This document shows, piece after piece, positions 24,300-37,522 of a DNA stretch of 64,000 nucleotides. The number at the start of each line of letters is the position of its first letter. Position 1 is the stretch's first letter. The DNA is from Odiellus spinosus (Eukaryota; Arthropoda; Arachnida; Opiliones; Phalangiidae), in NCBI GenBank assembly GCA_963920705.1, contig CAWUCO010000094.1, forward strand, positions 329,313 through 393,312, read 5' to 3'. Both the position numbers and the translations under genes were made by a program. The notes beneath the pieces were generated by a model. That model saw only the letters and a program-made list of their open reading frames with translations. It did no database searches and was not told the DNA's origin.

Positions 24300-25190
24300 T
24301 CAAAAAACATCTAATATCAAAAAGCGAATTTTTAAAATCTGAAATTTGACTATTTTGATATTGTATGATTTCTTGAGTTGGCCATATTTTTCTTGTTTTT
24401 CAACGGATTTTTAAAAACTCTTATTATTTAGACTGTACATTAATTGCTCTTTCGAATGACTTTGGTTTTGTCTAAATTGCAAAATTTTGACAAATATAAA
24501 ATTGGTTAAAATTAAGCAAAAACGCTTAAAAATCCAAGATTATTGGATTCAAATGGACACAAAACTTTCGAATTTTAAGCGATTTAGACAAAATTAAGAC
24601 CACTCGAAAGACCAAATTTTGGTCTATCTAAAAAACAATAGTTTTGGAAAATCCGTTGAAAAACAAGAAAAATATGGCCAATTCAAGAAATCATACAATA
24701 TCAAAATAGTCAAATTTCAGATTTTCAAAATTCGCTTTTTGATATTAGATGTTTTTTGAATTGTCCATATTTTCCATGTTTTTCAACGGATTTTCCAAAA
24801 CTCTTGTTTTTTAGATAGACCATATTTGCTCTTTCGAGTGGTCTTAATTTTGTCTAAATCGCTTAAAATTCAAAAGTTTTGTGTCCATTTGAATCCAATA
24901 ATCTTGGATTTTTAAGCGTTTTTGCTTAATTTTAACCAATTTTATATTTGTCACAATTTTGCAATTTAGACAAAACCAAAGTCATTCGAAAGAGCAATTA
25001 ATGGACAGTCTAAATAATAAGAGTTTTCAAAAATCCGTTGAAAAACAAGAAAAATATGGCCAATTCAAGAAATCATAGAATATCAAAATAGTCAAATTTC
25101 AGATTTTCAAAATTCGCTTTTTGATATTAGATGTTTTTGAATTGTCCATTTTTTCCATGTTTTTCAGCGGATTTTTGAAAACTCTTATTA
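24300..25190. repeat. Block duplicated from 3060 bp upstream (copy 2)
   Basis: Second copy of the 21240-22130 block. Just upstream it has a private 1-bp loss (AATGGAAGTC near 24237, where other copies have AATGGACAGTC). After about 25180 it continues into a different context carrying GAATGACTGTGG (25219), a variant of the invertible segment. Confidence 0.83.
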
Positions 25191-26129
25191 TTTAGACTGT
25201 CCATTAATTGCTCTTTCGAATGACTGTGGTTTTGTCTAAATTGCAAAATTGTGACAAATATAAAATTGGTTAAAATTAAGCAAAAACGCTTAAAAATCCA
25301 AGATTATTGGATTCAAATGGACACAAAACTTTTGATTTTTAAGCGATTTAGACAAAATTAAGACCACTCGAAAGAGCAAATATTGGTCTATCTAAAAAAC
25401 AAGAGTTTTGGAAAATCCGTTGAAAAACATGGAAAATATGGACAATTCAAAAAACATCTAATATCAAAAAGCGAATTTGAAAATCTGAAATTTGACTATT
25501 TTGATATTCTATGATTTCTTGAATTGGCCATATTTTTCTGGTTTTTCAACGGATTTTTGAAAACTCTTATTATTTAGACTGTCCATTAATTGCTCTTTCG
25601 AATGACTTTGGTTTTGTCTAAATTGCAAAATTGTGACAAATATAAAATTGGTTAAAATTAAGCAAAAACGCTTAAAAATCCAAGATTATTGGATTCAAAT
25701 GGACACAAAACTTTTGAATTTTAAGCGATTTAGACAAAATTAAGACCACTCGAAAGACCAAATTTTGGTCTATCTAAAAAACAATAGTTTTGGAAAATCC
25801 GTTGAAAAACATGGAAAATATGGACAATTCAAAAATCATCTAATATCAAAAAGCGAATTTTGAAAATCTGAAATTTGACTATTTTGATATTCTATGATTT
25901 CTTGAATTGGCCATATTTTTCTTGTTTTTCAACGGATTTTTGAAAACTCTTATTATTTAGACTGTCCATTAATTGCTCTTTAGAATGACTTTGGTTTTGT
26001 CTAAATTGCAAAATTGTGACAAATATAAAATTGGTTAAAATTAAGCAAAAACGCTTAAAAATCCAAGATTATTGGATTCAAATGGACACAAAACTTTCGA
26101 ATTTTAAGCGATTTAGACAAAATTAAGAC

Positions 26130-29100
26130 CACTCGAAAGACCAAATTTTGGTCTATCTAAAAAACAATAGTTTTGGAAAATCCGTTGAAAAACAAGAAAA
26201 ATATGGCCAATTCAAGAAATCATACAATATCAAAATAGTCAAATTTCAGATTTTCAAAATTCGCTTTTTGATATTAGATGTTTTTTGAATTGTCCATATT
26301 TTCCATGTTTTTCAACGGATTTTCCAAAACTCTTGTTTTTTAGATAGACCATATTTGCTCTTTCGAGTGGTCTTAATTTTGTCTAAATCGCTTAAAATTC
26401 AAAAGTTTTGTGTCCATTTGAATCCAATAATCTTGGATTTTTAAGCGTTTTTGCTTAATTTTAACCAATTTTATATTTGTCACAATTTTGCAATTTAGAC
26501 AAAACCAAAGTCATTCGAAAGAGCAATTAATGGACAGTCTAAATAATAAGAGTTTTCAAAAATCCGTTGAAAAACAAGAAAAATATGGCCAATTCAAGAA
26601 ATCATAGAATATCAAAATAGTCAAATTTCAGATTTTCAAAATTCGCTTTTTGATATTAGATGTTTTTGAATTGTCCATTTTTTCCATGTTTTTCAACGGA
26701 TTTTTGAAAACTCTTATTATTTAAACTGTCGATTAATTGCTCTTTCGAATGACTTTGGTTTTGTCTAAATTGCAAAATTGTGACAAATATAAAATTGGTT
26801 AAAATTAAGCAAAAACGCTTAAAAATCCAAGATTATTGGATTCAAATGGACACAAAACTTTTGAATTTTAAGCGATTGAGACAAAATTAAGACCACTCGA
26901 AAGACCAAATTGCGGTCTATCTAAAAAACAATAGTTTTCAAAAATCCGTTGAAAAACATGGAAAATATGGACAATTCAAGAAATCATAGAATATCAAAAT
27001 AGTCAAATTTCAGATTTTCAAAATTCGCTTTTTGATATTAGATGTTTTTTGAATTGTCCATATTTTCCATGATTTACAACGGATTTTCCAAAACTCTTGT
27101 TTTTTAGATAGACCAATATTTGCTCTTTCGAGTGGTCTTAATTTTGTCTAAATCGCTTAAAAATCAAAAGTTTTGTGTCCATTTGAATCCAATAATCTTG
27201 GATTTTTAAGCGTTTTTGCTTAATTTTAACCAATTTTATATTTGTCACAATTTTGCAATTTAGACAAAACCAAAGTCATTCGAAAGAGCAATTAATGGAC
27301 AGTCTAAATAATAAGAGTTTTCAAAAATCCGTTGAAAATCAAGAAAATATGGCCAATTCAAGAAATCATAGAATATCAAAATAGTCAAATTTCAGATTTT
27401 CAAAATTCGCTTTTTGATATTAGATGTTTTTTGAATTGTCCATATTTTCCATGTTTTTCAACGGATTTTTGAAAACTCTTATTATTTAAACTGTCCATTA
27501 ATTGCTCTTTCGAATGACTTTGGTTTTGTCTAAATTGCAAAATTGTGACAAATATAAAATTGGTTAAAATTAAGCAAAAACGCTTAAAAATCCAAGATTA
27601 TTGGATTCAAATGGACACAAAACTTTTGATTTTTAAACGATTTAGACAAAATTAAGACCACTCGAAAGAGCAAATATTGGTCTATCTAAAAAACAAGAGT
27701 TTTGGAAAATCCGTTGAAAAACATGGAAAATATGGACAATTCAAAAAACATCTAATATCAAAAAGCGAATTTTGAAAATCTGAAATTTGACTATTTTGAT
27801 ATTCTATGATTTCTTGAATTGGCCATATTTTTCTTGTTTTTCAACGGATTTTTGAAAACTCTTATTATTTAGACTGTCCATTAATTGCTCTTTAGAATGA
27901 CTTTGGTTTTGTCTAAATTGCAAAATTGTGACAAATATAAAATTGGTTAAAATTAAGCAAAAACGCTTAAAAATCCAAGATTATTGGATTCAAATGGACA
28001 CAAAACTTTCGAATTTTAAGCGATTTAGACAAAATTAAGACCACTCGAAAGACCAAATTTTGGTCTATCTAAAAAACAATAGTTTTGGAAAATCCGTTGA
28101 AAAACAAGAAAAATATGGCCAATTCAAGAAATCATACAATATCAAAATAGTCAAATTTCAGATTTTCAAAATTCGCTTTTTGATATTAGATGTTTTTTGA
28201 ATTGTCCATATTTTCCATGTTTTTCAACGGATTTTCCAAAACTCTTGTTTTTTAGATAGACCATATTTGCTCTTTCGAGTGGTCTTAATTTTGTCTAAAT
28301 CGCTTAAAATTCAAAAGTTTTGTGTCCATTTGAATCCAATAATCTTGGATTTTTAAGCGTTTTTGCTTAATTTTAACCAATTTTATATTTGTCACAATTT
28401 TGCAATTTAGACAAAACCAAAGTCATTCGAAAGAGCAATTAATGGACAGTCTAAATAATAAGAGTTTTCAAAAATCCGTTGAAAAACAAGAAAAATATGG
28501 CCAATTCAAGAAATCATAGAATATCAAAATAGTCAAATTTCAGATTTTCAAAATTCGCTTTTTGATATTAGACGTTTTTGAATTGTCCATTTTTTCCATG
28601 TTTTTCAACGGATTTTTGAAAACTCTTATTATTTAAACTGTCGATTAATTGCTCTTTCGAATGACTTTGGTTTTGTCTAAATTGCAAAATTGTGACAAAT
28701 ATAAAATTGGTTAAAATTAAGCAAAAACGCTTAAAAATCCAAGATTATTGGATTCAAATGGACACAAAACTTTTGAATTTTAAGCGATTGAGACAAAATT
28801 AAGACCACTCGAAAGACCAAATTGCGGTCTATCTAAAAAACAATAGTTTTCAAAAATCCGTTGAAAAACATGGAAAATATGGACAATTCAAGAAATCATA
28901 GAATATCAAAATAGTCAAATTTCAGATTTTCAAAATTCGCTTTTTGATATTAGATGTTTTTTGAATTGTCCATATTTTCCATTATTTACAACGGATTTTC
29001 CAAAACTCTTGTTTTTTAGATAGACCAATATTTGCTCTTTCGAGTGGTCTTAATTTTGTCTAAATCGCTTAAAAATCAAAAGTTTTGTGTCCATTTGAAT

Positions 29101-29950
29101 CCAATAATCTTGGATTTTTAAGCGTTTTTGCTTAATTTTAACCAATTTTATATTTGTCACAATTTTGCAATTTAGACAAAACCAAAGTCATTCGAAAGAG
29201 CAATTAATGGACAGTCTAAATAATAAGAGTTTTCAAAAATCCGTTGAAAATCAAGAAAATATGGCCAATTCAAGAAATCATAGAATATCAAAATAGTCAA
29301 ATTTCAGATTTTCAAAATTCGCTTTTTGATATTAGATGTTTTTTGAATTGTCCATATTTTCCATGTTTTTCAACGGATTTTTGAAAACTCTTATTATTTA
29401 AACTGTCCATTAATTGCTCTTTCGAATGACTTTGGTTTTGTCTAAATTGCAAAATTGTGACAAATATAAAATTGGTTAAAATTAAGCAAAAACGCTTAAA
29501 AATCCAAGATTATTGGATTCAAATGGACACAAAACTTTTGATTTTTAAACGATTTAGACAAAATTAAGACCACTCGAAAGAGCAAATATTGGTCTATCTA
29601 AAAAACAAGAGTTTTGGAAAATCCGTTGAAAAACATGGAAAATATGGACAATTCAAAAAACATCTAATATCAAAAAGCGAATTTTGAAAATCTGAAATTT
29701 GACTATTTTGATATTCTATGATTTCTTGAATTGGCCATATTTTTCTGGTTTTTCAACGGATTTTTGAAAACTCTTATTATTTAGACTGTCCATTAATTGC
29801 TCTTTCGAATGACTTTGGTTTTGTCTAAATTGCAAAATTGTGACAAATATAAAATTGGTTAAAATTAAGCAAAAACGCTTAAAAATCCAAGATTATTGGA
29901 TTCAAATGGACACAAAACTTTTGAATTTTAAGCGATTTAGACAAAATTAA
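26130..29950. repeat. Pentamer higher-order repeat, two copies (about 1912 bp)
   Basis: Five units, B+B', A+A', B+B', A+A', B-A', repeat at a 1912-bp offset (GACCATATTTGC at 26347 and 28259; TGCGGTC at 26911 and 28823). The palindromic units return to the starting polarity twice and the last unit keeps polarity, so the block is neutral overall only together with its neighbours. Each copy has private substitutions, such as TTAGACGTTTTTG near 28567. Confidence 0.82.
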
Positions 29951-29976
29951 GACCACTCGAAAGACCAAATTTTGGT

Positions 29977-29992
29977 CTATCTAAAAACATGG
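29977..29992 (-). other. 29-bp deletion junction in a B arm, inverted copy 1
   Basis: CTATCTAAAAACATGG: the stretch between the two AAAAACA repeats is gone. This is the exact reverse complement of the junction at 17945, in a unit that also shares the ACCACAGTC variant. Common descent of an inverted segment is therefore more likely than two independent deletions. Confidence 0.85.
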
Positions 29993-30712
29993 AAAATATG
30001 GACAATTCAAAAAACATCTAATATCAAAAAGCGAATTTTGAAAATCTGAAATTTGACTATTTTGATATTCTATGATTTCTTGAATTGGCCATATTTTTCT
30101 TGTTTTTCAACGGATTTTTGAAAACTCTTATTATTTAGACTGTCCATTAATTGCTCTTTCGAATGACTGTGGTTTTGTCTAAATTGCAAAATTGTGACAA
30201 ATATAAAATTGGTTAAAATTAAGCAAAAACGCTTAAAAATCCAAGATTATTGGATTCAAATGGACACAAAACTTTTGATTTTTAAGCGATTTAGACAAAA
30301 TTAAGACCTCTCGAAAGAGCAAATATTGGTCTATCTAAAAAACAAGAGTTTTGGAAAATCCGTTGAAAAACATGGAAAATATGGACAATTCAAAAAACAT
30401 CTAATATCAAAAAGCGAATTTGAAAATCTGAAATTTGACTATTTTGATATTCTATGATTTCTTGAATTGGCCATATTTTTCTGGTTTTTCAACGGATTTT
30501 TGAAAACTCTTATTATTTAGACTGTCCATTAATTGCTCTTTCGAATGACTTTGGTTTTGTCTAAATTGCAAAATTGTGACAAATATAAAATTGGTTAAAA
30601 TTAAGCAAAAACGCTTAAAAATCCAAGATTATTGGATTCAAATGGACACAAAACTTTTGAATTTTAAGCGATTTAGACAAAATTAAGACCACTCGAAAGA
30701 CCAAATTTTGGT

Positions 30713-30728
30713 CTATCTAAAAACATGG
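30713..30728 (-). other. 29-bp deletion junction in a B arm, inverted copy 2
   Basis: Same junction 736 bp further on, part of the duplicated dimer. The preceding unit in each dimer also has a 1-bp loss giving GCGAATTTGAAAATC (30414 and 31148), confirming a local tandem duplication. Confidence 0.85.
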
Positions 30729-33694
30729 AAAATATGGACAATTCAAAAAACATCTAATATCAAAAAGCGAATTTTGAAAATCTGAAATTTGACTATTTTG
30801 ATATTCTATGATTTCTTGAATTGGCCATATTTTTCTTGTTTTTCAACGGATTTTTGATAACTCTTATTATTTAGACTGTCCATTAATTGCTCTTTCGAAT
30901 GACTGTGGTTTTGTCTAAATTGCAAAATTGTGACAAATATAAAATTGGTTAAAATTAAGCAAAAACGCTTAAAAATCCAAGATTATTGGATTCAAATGGA
31001 CACAAAACTTTTGATTTTTAAGCGATTTAGACAAAATTAAGACCACTCGAAAGAGCAAATATTGGTCTATCTAAAAAAAGAGTTTTGGAAAATCCGTTGA
31101 AAAACATGGAAAATATGGACAATTCAAAAAACATCTAATATCAAAAAGCGAATTTGAAAATCTGAAATTTGACTATTTTGATATTCTATGATTTCTTGAA
31201 TTGGCCATATTTTTCTGGTTTTTCAACGGATTTTTGAAAACTCTTATTATTTAGACTGTCCATTAATTGCTCTTTCGAATGACTTTGGTTTTGTCTAAAT
31301 TGCAAAATTGTGACAAATATAAAATTGGTTAAAATTAAGCAAAAACGCTTAAAAATCCAAGATTATTGGATTCAAATGGACACAAAACTTTTGAATTTTA
31401 AGCGATTTAGACAAAATTAAGACCACTCGAAAGACCAAATTTTGGTCTATCTAAAAAACAATAGTTTTGGAAAATCCGTTGAAAAACATGGAAAATATGG
31501 ACAATTCAAAAAACATCTAATATCAAAAAGCGAATTTTGAAAATCTGAAATTTGACTATTTTGATATTCTATGATTTCTTGAATTGGCCATATTTTTCTT
31601 GTTTTTCAACGGATTTTTGAAAACTCTTATTATTTAGACTGTCCATTAATTGCTCTTTAGAATGACTTTGGTTTTGTCTAAATTGCAAAATTGTGACAAA
31701 TATAAAATTGGTTAAAATTAAGCAAAAACGCTTAAAAATCCAAGATTATTGGATTCAAATGGACACAAAACTTTCGAATTTTAAGCGATTTAGACAAAAT
31801 TAAGACCACTCGAAAGACCAAATTTTGGTCTATCTAAAAAACAATAGTTTTGGAAAATCCGTTGAAAAACAAGAAAAATATGGCCAATTCAAGAAATCAT
31901 ACAATATCAAAATAGTCAAATTTCAGATTTTCAAAATTCGCTTTTTGATATTAGATGTTTTTTGAATTGTCCATATTTTCCATGTTTTTCAACGGATTTT
32001 CCAAAACTCTTGTTTTTTAGATAGACCATATTTGCTCTTTCGAGTGGTCTTAATTTTGTCTAAATCGCTTAAAATTCAAAAGTTTTGTGTCCATTTGAAT
32101 CCAATAATCTTGGATTTTTAAGCGTTTTTGCTTAATTTTAACCAATTTTATATTTGTCACAATTTTGCAATTTAGACAAAACCAAAGTCATTCGAAAGAG
32201 CAATTAATGGACAGTCTAAATAATAAGAGTTTTCAAAAATCCGTTGAAAAACAAGAAAAATATGGCCAATTCAAGAAATCATAGAATATCAAAATAGTCA
32301 AATTTCAGATTTTCAAAATTCGCTTTTTGATATTAGATGTTTTTGAATTGTCCATTTTTTCCATGTTTTTCAACGGATTTTTGAAAACTCTTATTATTTA
32401 AACTGTCGATTAATTGCTCTTTCGAATGACTTTGGTTTTGTCTAAATTGCAAAATTGTGACAAATATAAAATTGGTTAAAATTAAGCAAAAACGCTTAAA
32501 AATCCAAGATTATTGGATTCAAATGGACACAAAACTTTTGAATTTTAAGCGATTGAGACAAAATTAAGACCACTCGAAAGACCAAATTGCGGTCTATCTA
32601 AAAAACAATAGTTTTCAAAAATCCGTTGAAAAACATGGAAAATATGGACAATTCAAGAAATCATAGAATATCAAAATAGTCAAATTTCAGATTTTCAAAA
32701 TTCGCTTTTTGATATTAGATGTTTTTTGAATTGTCCATATTTTCCATGATTTACAACGGATTTTCCAAAACTCTTGTTTTTTAGATAGACCAATATTTGC
32801 TCTTTCGAGTGGTCTTAATTTTGTCTAAATCGCTTAAAAATCAAAAGTTTTGTGTCCATTTGAATCCAATAATCTTGGATTTTTAAGCGTTTTTGCTTAA
32901 TTTTAACCAATTTTATATTTGTCACAATTTTGCAATTTAGACAAAACCAAAGTCATTCGAAAGAGCAATTAATGGACAGTCTAAATAATAAGAGTTTTCA
33001 AAAATCCGTTGAAAATCAAGAAAATATGGCCAATTCAAGAAATCATAGAATATCAAAATAGTCAAATTTCAGATTTTCAAAATTCGCTTTTTGATATTAG
33101 ATGTTTTTTGAATTGTCCATATTTTCCATGTTTTTCAACGGATTTTTGAAAACTCTTATTATTTAAACTGTCCATTAATTGCTCTTTCGAATGACTTTGG
33201 TTTTGTCTAAATTGCAAAATTGTGACAAATATAAAATTGGTTAAAATTAAGCAAAAACGCTTAAAAATCCAAGATTATTGGATTCAAATGGACACAAAAC
33301 TTTTGAATTTTAAGCGATTTAGACAAAATTAAGACCACTCGAAAGACCAAATTTTGGTCTATCTAAAAAACAATAGTTTTCAAAAATCCGTTGAAAAACA
33401 AGAAAAATATGGCCAATTCAACAAATCATACAATATCAAAATAGTCAAATTTCAGATTTTCAAAATTCGCTTTTTGATATTAGATGTTTTTTGAATTGTC
33501 CATATTTTCCATGTTTTTCAACGGATTTTCCAAAACTATTGTTTTTTAGATAGACCAAAATTTGGTCTTTCGAGTGGTCTTAATTTTGTCTAAATCGCTT
33601 AAAATTCAAAAGTTTTGTGTCCATTTGAATCCAATAATCTTGGATTTTTAAGCGTTTTTGCTTAATTTTAACCAATTTTATATTTGTCACAATT

Positions 33695-36600
33695 TTGCAA
33701 TTTAGACAAAACCAAAGTCATTCGAAAGAGCAATTAATGGACAGTCTAAATAAAAAGAGTTTTCAAAAATCCGTTGAAAAACAAGAAAAATATGGCCAAT
33801 TCAAGAAATCATACAATATCAAAATAGTCAAATTTCAGATTTTAAAAATACGCTTTTTGAAATTAGATGTTTTTTGAATTGGCCATATTTTTCTTGTTTT
33901 TCAACGGATTTTTGAAAACTCTTATTATTTAGACTGTCCATTAATTGCTCTTTCGAATGACTTTGGTTTTGTCTAAATTGCAAAATTGTGACAAATATAA
34001 AATTGGTTAAAATTAAGCAAAAACGCTTAAAAATCCAAGATTATTGGATTCAAATGGACACAAAACTTTTGAATTTTAAGCGATTTAGACAAAATTAAGA
34101 CCACTCGAAAGACCAAATTTTGGTCTATCTAAAAAACAATACTTTTCAAAAATCCGTTGAAAAACATGGAAAATATGGACAATTCAAGAAATCATAGAAT
34201 ATCAAAATAGTCAAATTTCAGATTTTCAAAATTCGTTTTTTGATATTAGATGTTTTTTGAATTGTCCATATTTTCCATGTTTTTCAACGGATTTTCCAAA
34301 ACTTTTGTTTTTTAGATAGACCAATATTAGCTCTTTCGAGTGGTCTTAATTTTGTCTAAATCGCTTAAAAATCAAAAGTTTTGTGTCCATTTGAATCCAA
34401 TAATCTTGGATTTTTAAGCGTTTTTGCTTAATTTTAACCAATTTTATATTTGTCACAATTTTGCAATTTAGACAAAACCAAAGTCATTCGAAAGAGCAAT
34501 TAATGGACAGTCTAAATAATAAGAGTTTTCAAAAATCCGTTGAAAATCAAGAAAATATGGCCAATTCAAGAAATCATAGAATATCAAAATAGTCAAATTT
34601 CAGATTTTCAAAATTCGCTTTTTGATATTAGATGTTTTTTGAATTGTCCATATTTTCCATGTTTTTCAACGGATTTTTGAAAACTCTTATTATTTAAACT
34701 GTCCATTAATTGCTCTTTCGAATGACTTTGGTTTTGTCTAAATTGCAAAATTGTGACAAATATAAAATTGGTTAAAATTAAGCAAAAACGCTTAAAAATC
34801 CAAGATTATTGGATTCAAATGGACACAAAACTTTTGAATTTTAAGCGATTTAGACAAAATTAAGACCACTCGAAAGACCAAATTTTGGTCTATCTAAAAA
34901 ACAATAGTTTTCAAAAATCCGTTGAAAAACAAGAAAAATATGGCCAATTCAACAAATCATACAATATCAAAATAGTCAAATTTCAGATTTTCAAAATTCG
35001 CTTTTTGATACTAGATGTTTTTTGAATTGTCCATATTTTCCATGTTTTTCAACGGATTTTCCAAAACTATTGTTTTTTAGATAGACCAAAATTTGGTCTT
35101 TCGAGTGGTCTTAATTTTGTCTAAATCGCTTAAAATTCAAAAGTTTTGTGTCCATTTGAATCCAATAATCTTGGATTTTTAAGCGTTTTTGCTTAATTTT
35201 AACCAATTTTATATTTGTCACAATTTTGCAATTTAGACAAAACCAAAGTCATTCGAAAGAGCAATTAATGGACAGTCTAAATAATAAGAGTTTTCAAAAA
35301 TCCGTTGAAAAACAAGAAAAATATGGCCAATTCAAGAAATCATACAATATCAAAATAGTCAAATTTCAGATTTTAAAAATACGCTTTTTGAAATTAGATG
35401 TTTTTTGAATTGGCCATATTTTTCTTGTTTTTCAACGGATTTTTGAAAACTCTTATTATTTAGACTGTCCATTAATTGCTCTTTCGAATGACTTTGGTTT
35501 TGTCTAAATTGCAAAATTGTGACAAATATAAAATTGGTTAAAATTAAGCAAAAACGCTTAAAAATCCAAGATTATTGGATTCAAATGGACACAAAACTTT
35601 TGAATTTTAAGCGATTTAGACAAAATTAAGACCACTCGAAAGACCAAATTTTGGTCTATCTAAAAAACAATACTTTTCAAAAATCCGTTGAAAAACATGG
35701 AAAATATGGACAATTCAAGAAATCATAGAATATCAAAATAGTCAAATTTCAGATTTTCAAAATTCGCTTTTTGATATTAGATGTTTTTTGAATTGTCCAT
35801 ATTTTCCATGTTTTTCAACGGATTTTCCAAAACTTTTGTTTTTTAGATAGACCAATATTAGCTCTTTCGAGTGGTCTTAATTTTGTCTAAATCGCTTAAA
35901 AATCAAAAGTTTTGTGTCCATTTGAATCCAATAATCTTGGATTTTTAAGCGTTTTTGCTTAATTTTAACCAATTTTATATTTGTCACAATTTTGCAATTT
36001 AGACAAAACCAAAGTCATTCGAAAGAGCAATTAATGGACAGTCTAAATAATAAGAGTTTTCAAAAATCCGTTGAAAATCAAGAAAATATGGCCAATTCAA
36101 GAAATCATAGAATATCAAAATAGTCAAATTTCAGATTTTCAAAATTCGCTTTTTGATATTAGATGTTTTTTGAATTGTCCATATTTTCCATGTTTTTCAA
36201 CGGATTTTTGAAAACTCTTATTATTTAAACTGTCCATTAATTGCTCTTTCGAATGACTTTGGTTTTGTCTAAATTGCAAAATTGTGACAAATATAAAATT
36301 GGTTAAAATTAAGCAAAAACGCTTAAAAATCCAAGATTATTGGATTCAAATGGACACAAAACTTTTGAATTTTAAGCGATTTAGACAAAATTAAGACCAC
36401 TCGAAAGACCAAATTTTGGTCTATCTAAAAAACAATAGTTTTCAAAAATCCGTTGAAAAACAAGAAAAATATGGCCAATTCAACAAATCATACAATATCA
36501 AAATAGTCAAATTTCAGATTTTCAAAATTCGCTTTTTGATACTAGATGTTTTTTGAATTGTCCATATTTTCCATGTTTTTCAACGGATTTTCCAAAACTA

Positions 36601-37522
36601 TTGTTTTTTAGATAGACCAAAATTTGGTCTTTCGAGTGGTCTTAATTTTGTCTAAATCGCTTAAAATTCAAAAGTTTTGTGTCCATTTGAATCCAATAAT
36701 CTTGGATTTTTAAGCGTTTTTGCTTAATTTTAACCAATTTTATATTTGTCACAATTTTGCAATTTAGACAAAACCAAAGTCATTCGAAAGAGCAATTAAT
36801 GGACAGTCTAAATAATAAGAGTTTTCAAAAATCCGTTGAAAAACAAGAAAAATATGGCCAATTCAAGAAATCATACAATATCAAAATAGTCAAATTTCAG
36901 ATTTTAAAAATACGCTTTTTGAAATTAGATGTTTTTTGAATTGGCCATATTTTTCTTGTTTTTCAACGGATTTTTGAAAACTCTTATTATTTAGACTGTC
37001 CATTAATTGCTCTTTCGAATGACTTTGGTTTTGTCTAAATTGCAAAATTGTGACAAATATAAAATTGGTTAAAATTAAGCAAAAACGCTTAAAAATCCAA
37101 GATTATTGGATTCAAATGGACACAAAACTTTTGAATTTTAAGCGATTTAGACAAAATTAAGACCACTCGAAAGACCAAATTTTGGTCTATCTAAAAAACA
37201 ATACTTTTCAAAAATCCGTTGAAAAACATGGAAAATATGGACAATTCAAGAAATCATAGAATATCAAAATAGTCAAATTTCAGATTTTCAAAATTCGCTT
37301 TTTGATATTAGATGTTTTTTGAATTGTCCATATTTTCCATGTTTTTCAACGGATTTTCCAAAACTTTTGTTTTTTAGATAGACCAATATTAGCTCTTTCG
37401 AGTGGTCTTAATTTTGTCTAAATCGCTTAAAAATCAAAAGTTTTGTGTCCATTTGAATCCAATAATCTTGGATTTTTAAGCGTTTTTGCTTAATTTTAAC
37501 CAATTTTATATTTGTCACAATT
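33695..37522 (+). repeat. 1531-bp tetramer higher-order repeat, two and a half tandem copies
   Basis: Copies start at 33695, 35226 and 36757, exactly 1531 bp apart. Each opens with the A+A' unit carrying AAAATACGC and TTTGAAATTAG, then B+B' with CAATATTAGCTC, A+A' with GAAAATCAAGAAAATATGG, and B+B' with CAACAAATCATAC. The third copy is cut after two units and continues at 37523 into an A+B' unit whose variants (TCCAAATTTTCC, TTCAATGG, GAATCATATAATC) match the unit near 20770-21090. The copies differ at few bases, such as GATACTAGATG in the later ones, so amplification was recent. Confidence 0.88.

Larger units (their letters stand above)
29540..31666 (-). repeat. Inverted partner of the 17.0-18.5 kb segment, expanded by one 736-bp dimer
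   Basis: Read on the - strand from 31666 down, the rare variants appear in the same order as at 17005-18398: GTCATTCTAAAGAG (31653-31666), CCAG plus AAATTCGC (31212, 31148), ACCACAG (30898), 29-bp deletion (30713), then CCAG plus AAATTCGC (30477, 30414), ACCACAG (30161), deletion (29977), CCAG without the 1-bp loss (29741), and TAAATCGTTTAAAAATC (29540-29556). The middle dimer is present twice at 736-bp spacing, two units minus the deletions. A+A' flanks it on the left and B+B' on the right, the reverse of the order at 17 kb. Confidence 0.85.
20400..33690. repeat. Mixed-polarity satellite with interleaved higher-order repeats
   Basis: Palindromic units (A+A', A-A', B+B') alternate with B-A' units. 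Diagnostic variants show repeated block copying: GACCATATTTGC (lost A) near 21760, 24820, 26347, 28259 and 32026; CCAAATTGCGGTC near 22317, 26906, 28818 and 32582; CATGATTTACAACGG near 22479, 27068 and 32747, mutated to CATTATTTACAACGG near 28980. The spacings are close to multiples of 383, so blocks were amplified in whole units. Nothing other than satellite was seen. Confidence 0.82.
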
